Below are positions 60,542 to 64,000 of a stretch of DNA of 64,000 bases, one piece after another (positions within the stretch are counted from its first letter, which is position 1; every line of letters starts with the position of its first letter). The position numbers were made by a program, and so were the translations under genes. Origin of the DNA: Chthonomonas sp. (lineage in GTDB: Bacteria; Armatimonadota; Fimbriimonadia; Fimbriimonadales; Fimbriimonadaceae); assembly GCA_016788425.1 (NCBI GenBank), contig JAEURQ010000002.1:186001-250000 (forward strand). Reading direction: 5' to 3'. A model generated the notes under the pieces. That model saw nothing but the letters and a program-made list of their open reading frames with translations. It was not told the origin of the DNA and searched no databases.

Positions 60542-63384
60542 GCCGCGCGTTGCCAGTGGCAGTCGGTCATGCACTGCTCAACAAAATCCTTCTCGTCTAG
60601 CGGCTTCGCAAAGAGGTAGCCCTGGCCATAATCGCAACCCAGCGAAGTCAGCACGGCGCGTTGCTCGGTGGTCTCAATGCCTTCGCCGGTCACGTTGAGT
60701 TCGAGGGCCTGACAAAGGGAGATAATGGCCTTGACAATCGCGGTCGGCTGCTTTTCCACGCCGAGCATGCTCACAAAGCTCTGGTCAATCTTCACGTTAT
60801 GCACGGGCAAGCGTCGCAGGTAGGAAAGAGAACTGTGCCCAGTTCCAAAGTCGTCGACGGCGAGTTGCAGGCCGAGTTCGCGTAGACCTTCGAGGCGAGC
60901 GATCCCGACCTCCACGTCCTCCATCATCGCCGACTCCGTGATTTCGATCTTCAGGTTCTGCGGCCGAATCCCGGCCGAGTTGATCGCGTTCATCACAACT
61001 TCGCTGAGATTGTCGATGAGAAGCTGCCGCGCCGAAAGGTTAATGGACATCACGAAATTGCTATCGGGAAACTCGTCGAGAATGCGCCGAGTCTGGTTGC
61101 AGGCTTGCTTCAACACCCATTCACCCAGCGGAATAATCAGGCCCGTTTCTTCAGCAATCGGCACAAATTTGGCCGGCGAGATCGCGCCGCGCTCGGGGTG
61201 ATTCCAACGCACCAAGGCTTCCGCGCCTGTGGTCGCGCCGGTAGCAAGGTCAACAATCGGTTGGTAGACGAGGCGAAACTCGTTGAGCTCGATTGCGCGC
61301 CGCAGGCCGACTTCGATCTCCATGCGCTCCAAAATGTTCTCGTTCATCGCCGAGTGGTACATCGCGAAACCGGCCTTACCGCGCGATTTGGCCTCGTACA
61401 TGGCGGTTTCCGCGCCCTTAAACAGCTTCTCAACGGTGTCGCATTCCTCGTTGTTCAGCGCGATGCCGATGGTACACGAGATAAACACTTCGCGATTGCC
61501 GAGGATAATCGGCGGCCGCATCTTTCTAAAGACCAGGTTGGCCACGTCGGCGGCCATATCCGGGCTACAGTTCGGCACAAGCATGGCAAACTCGTCGCCC
61601 GAGATTCGCGCCAGAACCGCGCCCCGCGGCGACAGGTCGCGCAGACGGTCGGCGAACAAGCCCAGGAGGCGGTCGCCTTCGGAGTGGCCGTAGCTGTCGT
61701 TCACGTACTTAAAGTTGTCGACGTCGAATAGCAACACGGCGAGCTCGTTGTTGCCGTGGGTGCCGCGCAGTTCAGTCTCAAGGTGAGCCGTGAACATGCT
61801 GCGGTTGGGCAGCCCCGTGAGTTCGTCGTTAAACGCCTGGAAGGTAATCCGTGCTTCGAGCCGCTTGCGTTCGGTGATATCGCGGACAAACCAATACATG
61901 CCCGCGTAGGCGCCCTCTTCGTCGCGCTGCGGAATCGCGGTCACTTCGAGCATTGCGTGCGAGCTATCGCGGCGGATGCATTCGGTATCAAATTGGGTCT
62001 TCGCGTTTTCGGCGATTGACTTCTCGAGCTCGTGGTAAACGCGATCGAGGTCCGAGAAGCTCATCATCTGCTCCCAGTTCTGGCCGATGATTTCGTCGGG
62101 AACGAAGCCGAGCATCGCGGCAAACGTGGTGTTTGCCTCGAGGATTTTGCCCGTCGGATTGAATCGCGCGATGCCTTCCACGGCGTTTTCCAAAACCGAG
62201 TTTAGTTCGCCGAGCCGCGCGGTGCGCTCTTCCACCACGGTCTCCAAGTTTTCGTTGGCCTGGCGCAGGAGTTCTTCGCGCCGCTCGATCTCGCGCTGAG
62301 CGGCAGCCTGCCGCTCCAGCATCTTGTTCACCTGCGTGGCGAGCCAGCCGATCTCGTCGGTGCTATCCACGCCCACGCGCTTGTCAACTCGCTCGCCGAC
62401 GTTCTGCACGTCGGAAGTAAAGGTTTCCAGCCGGCGCAGAACGGTGCGGCTGATATACATCCAAAACATGAGCCCGACGGCGATGGTGGTCACCGACACC
62501 GAGAAGATCAGCGCAGTGATGTTGTCCTTACCCTCCGAGAGAATCGTTTGCGGAACCTTGGTATCCAACGTTGCGAAGGTGCGCGATGAGAAATTGATGA
62601 GTGGCACCGAGATTTTCAGAATGCCATCTTGCAGCTTGGTCACCGCGGCCGAGGAGGTGCCGGCTACGTTTTCGAAGTTAACGTCGAGCGCCGAATTCAG
62701 ATTGTTCAACCGACCAAGATCGCCGAGGTGCGTGTTGTTGAGCACTTGCACCGTCGCCAGGAATCCAGACTTGCCGCTGGTTTGCGACTTCCACGGCACC
62801 AGCGAAACCAGTCCGACCAGGCTGTCGCCCACCGAAAGCGCCTTGCCCCACCCGCGTTTCAGCACCGGGCTTAGCCGAATCTGCTCCTGAAGCTCAGCCG
62901 CTTTGACCCATTGGCGGGCCTTTAGCGAGATCGGGAGAAGCGTGTTGTCGCTGCGAGTGCTGGTAAAGGGTCGTCCGGCGGACTGCAGTATTGAGCCGTG
63001 CGAATCGATGATGACCGCGCCGTGAAACGCGCTCGCCGAATCGGTTTTGCTAAACACCTGAGCCAAGGGCCGGGTTCGGCACGATACGCTGAGGGCCTCC
63101 GCCGCAGCCGTCAGGGCCTCCAGCCGAACCTGCAACACTTTTTCGATTCGGTCGCCGGTGCGCAATGCGTTCCGGTTCTCCAAACTATCGTAACCGCTCA
63201 GCAGCACGAACCGCGAGATAAGGCCGATCATGCCGACCAACAGAATGACAAGCAGGCCGACGCCCAGTATGAACTGAGTTCTTAGTTTTTTGCTCCGGCT
63301 TACTTGGGTTACCATGGCTCTCGGTTCCATGTCGGCTGTTTTGACCCTAAACCGCAGGGGCACCTTGAGCTTTTCCGGTAACAT
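60538..63384 (-). CDS. Membrane GGDEF-EAL cyclic-di-GMP protein with periplasmic, HAMP and PAS domains
   Basis: 948 residues. The order is: membrane helix (about residues 40-60), an extracytoplasmic CHASE4-like sensor of about 220 residues, a second helix, HAMP, coiled coil, PAS (NAVEGIARFNPTGKILEAN), GGDEF (degenerate first residue: RISGDEFAML, with DELTGLPNR before it) and EAL (GAEALVRWNHPE, NLSARQL, DDFGTGHSSL). Cyclic-di-GMP hydrolysis looks likely and synthesis possible. The ATG at 63384 has AAGG upstream. Confidence 0.92.
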   Translation of the reverse strand: MLPEKLKVPLRFRVKTADMEPRAMVTQVSRSKKLRTQFILGVGLLVILLVGMIGLISRFVLLSGYDSLENRNALRTGDRIEKVLQVRLEALTAAAEALSVSCRTRPLAQVFSKTDSASAFHGAVIIDSHGSILQSAGRPFTSTRSDNTLLPISLKARQWVKAAELQEQIRLSPVLKRGWGKALSVGDSLVGLVSLVPWKSQTSGKSGFLATVQVLNNTHLGDLGRLNNLNSALDVNFENVAGTSSAAVTKLQDGILKISVPLINFSSRTFATLDTKVPQTILSEGKDNITALIFSVSVTTIAVGLMFWMYISRTVLRRLETFTSDVQNVGERVDKRVGVDSTDEIGWLATQVNKMLERQAAAQREIERREELLRQANENLETVVEERTARLGELNSVLENAVEGIARFNPTGKILEANTTFAAMLGFVPDEIIGQNWEQMMSFSDLDRVYHELEKSIAENAKTQFDTECIRRDSSHAMLEVTAIPQRDEEGAYAGMYWFVRDITERKRLEARITFQAFNDELTGLPNRSMFTAHLETELRGTHGNNELAVLLFDVDNFKYVNDSYGHSEGDRLLGLFADRLRDLSPRGAVLARISGDEFAMLVPNCSPDMAADVANLVFRKMRPPIILGNREVFISCTIGIALNNEECDTVEKLFKGAETAMYEAKSRGKAGFAMYHSAMNENILERMEIEVGLRRAIELNEFRLVYQPIVDLATGATTGAEALVRWNHPERGAISPAKFVPIAEETGLIIPLGEWVLKQACNQTRRILDEFPDSNFVMSINLSARQLLIDNLSEVVMNAINSAGIRPQNLKIEITESAMMEDVEVGIARLEGLRELGLQLAVDDFGTGHSSLSYLRRLPVHNVKIDQSFVSMLGVEKQPTAIVKAIISLCQALELNVTGEGIETTEQRAVLTSLGCDYGQGYLFAKPLDEKDFVEQCMTDCHWQRAA

Positions 63385-63396
63385 AACCTTTCCTTC

Positions 63397-64000
63397 ATGC
63401 TCAAGATTTCGGACATTAACGTTTACTACGGGGCGATCCACGCCCTAAAAGGCGTCAGCATGGAGGTCGAAAAGGGCGAGATCGTCTCCATCATCGGCTC
63501 CAACGGAGCCGGCAAGAGCACCCTCCTCCGCACCATCTCGGGCTTGCTCAAGCCTCGCAATGGCTCAATCCAGTTTTTGGGCGATGATATTGGCGGCATG
63601 CGAGCCGACCTGATCGTGAAAGCCGGGATCGGTCAGAGTCCCGAAGGTCGCCGAATCTTTACGAACATGAGCGTGCAGGAAAACCTGCAACTCGGAGCCT
63701 TCATTCGGCGCGACGCCGCGGGCATTGCCGAGGATGTCGAAAAGGTGCTCGGCCTGTTTCCGCGGCTACAAGAGCGGTACAAGCAAAACGCCGGGACCCT
63801 CAGTGGCGGCGAGCAGCAGATGCTGGCCATTGGCCGCGCCATGATGAGTCGCCCGCAGTTGCTGCTTTTGGATGAACCCAGCATGGGCCTCGCGCCGAAC
63901 TTGGTGGCCGAGATTTTCCGGATCATCCTCAACATCAGTGCCACCGGCGTGACCGTTCTCGTGGTCGAGCAAAACGCGCACCGCGCCCTCGAAATTGCGA
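63397..64000 (+). CDS. livF: Branched-chain amino acid ABC transporter ATP-binding protein LivF (partial)
   Basis: The first 201 residues are in the window. Walker A GSNGAGKST, the LivF-type PEGRRIFTNMSVQENLQLGA, signature LSGGEQQMLAIGRAM, Walker B LLLLDEPSMGLAP and the H-loop VEQNAHRALE are intact. It powers uptake of branched-chain amino acids or related amides. It starts 12 bp from the divergent GGDEF/EAL gene; permease genes probably lie beyond the window. Confidence 0.9.
   Translation, partial: MLKISDINVYYGAIHALKGVSMEVEKGEIVSIIGSNGAGKSTLLRTISGLLKPRNGSIQFLGDDIGGMRADLIVKAGIGQSPEGRRIFTNMSVQENLQLGAFIRRDAAGIAEDVEKVLGLFPRLQERYKQNAGTLSGGEQQMLAIGRAMMSRPQLLLLDEPSMGLAPNLVAEIFRIILNISATGVTVLVVEQNAHRALEIA

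Noticed and set aside
1-64000. CRISPR arrays, insertion sequences, prophage, rRNA genes
   Set aside because: No spaced direct repeats, transposase motifs, phage structural genes or rRNA-like stretches were seen on reading both strands.

Overview
This 64 kb window is a GC-rich (roughly 60 % by eye) chromosomal segment dominated by housekeeping genes, with no insertion sequence, prophage or CRISPR array visible. The best guess for the source is a member of Armatimonadota, close to Fimbriimonadia. The reasons are four PEP-CTERM sorted proteins, a pseudopilin-like protein of the type these bacteria carry in many copies, a Gram-negative-like set of lipoproteins and polysaccharide genes, and a strong leaderless-initiation signature. 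That assignment is inference; a 16S or marker-gene search would settle it.

Layout. 1-10.3 kb, mostly minus strand: a partial TIGR03790 protein, a family 2 glycosyltransferase, a FemAB/GNAT-like protein, acs, small unknown genes, a MobA-like nucleotidyltransferase, ispE, a HAF-repeat PEP-CTERM protein, a membrane protein, gatA and gatC. 10.3-20.6 kb: a YyaL-like DUF255 protein, tRNA-Ser(CGA), a frameshifted lipoprotein gene, a PEP-CTERM metalloprotease, divergent pheT/pheS, fliL, ubiX, a TIGR01777 epimerase and a DUF1579-like protein. 20.6-30.5 kb: rpsL-rpsG-fusA with tandem promoters, a GH20 hexosaminidase, small secreted proteins, a pseudopilin, a low-GC islet with an HExxH protein, then tuf on its own. 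30.5-42.7 kb: Nudix, DUF2807, DUF2087, rplJL with an attenuator leader, an RHH-Doc toxin-antitoxin pair, an MFS transporter, a MetH lacking its cobalamin module, DUF192, a photolyase-like protein, arginase, comF, a glutathione peroxidase, a pterin dehydratase and two small proteins. 42.7-49.0 kb: a six-gene minus-strand operon recG-dCMP deaminase-wecA/tagO-wecB-uppP-pth. 49.0-54.6 kb: an ATP synthase operon (atpZ-like, atpI-like, atpB, E, F, H, A, G) that stops before atpD/atpC. 54.6-64 kb: small unknown genes, a PEP-CTERM protein, an M32 carboxypeptidase with an in-frame DUF1289 segment, miaA-hfq-dapF, a GGDEF/EAL protein and a partial livF.

The most notable global signal is promoter architecture. 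More than twenty genes on both strands have a TANNNT-like -10 hexamer ending 5-7 nt before the start codon, which predicts leaderless mRNAs. In the tightest case recG and the ATP synthase operon diverge from start codons only 19 bp apart. Several core enzymes also have trimmed or split architectures: PheT without its OB-fold domain, MetH without its B12 domain, and an atp operon without atpDC.
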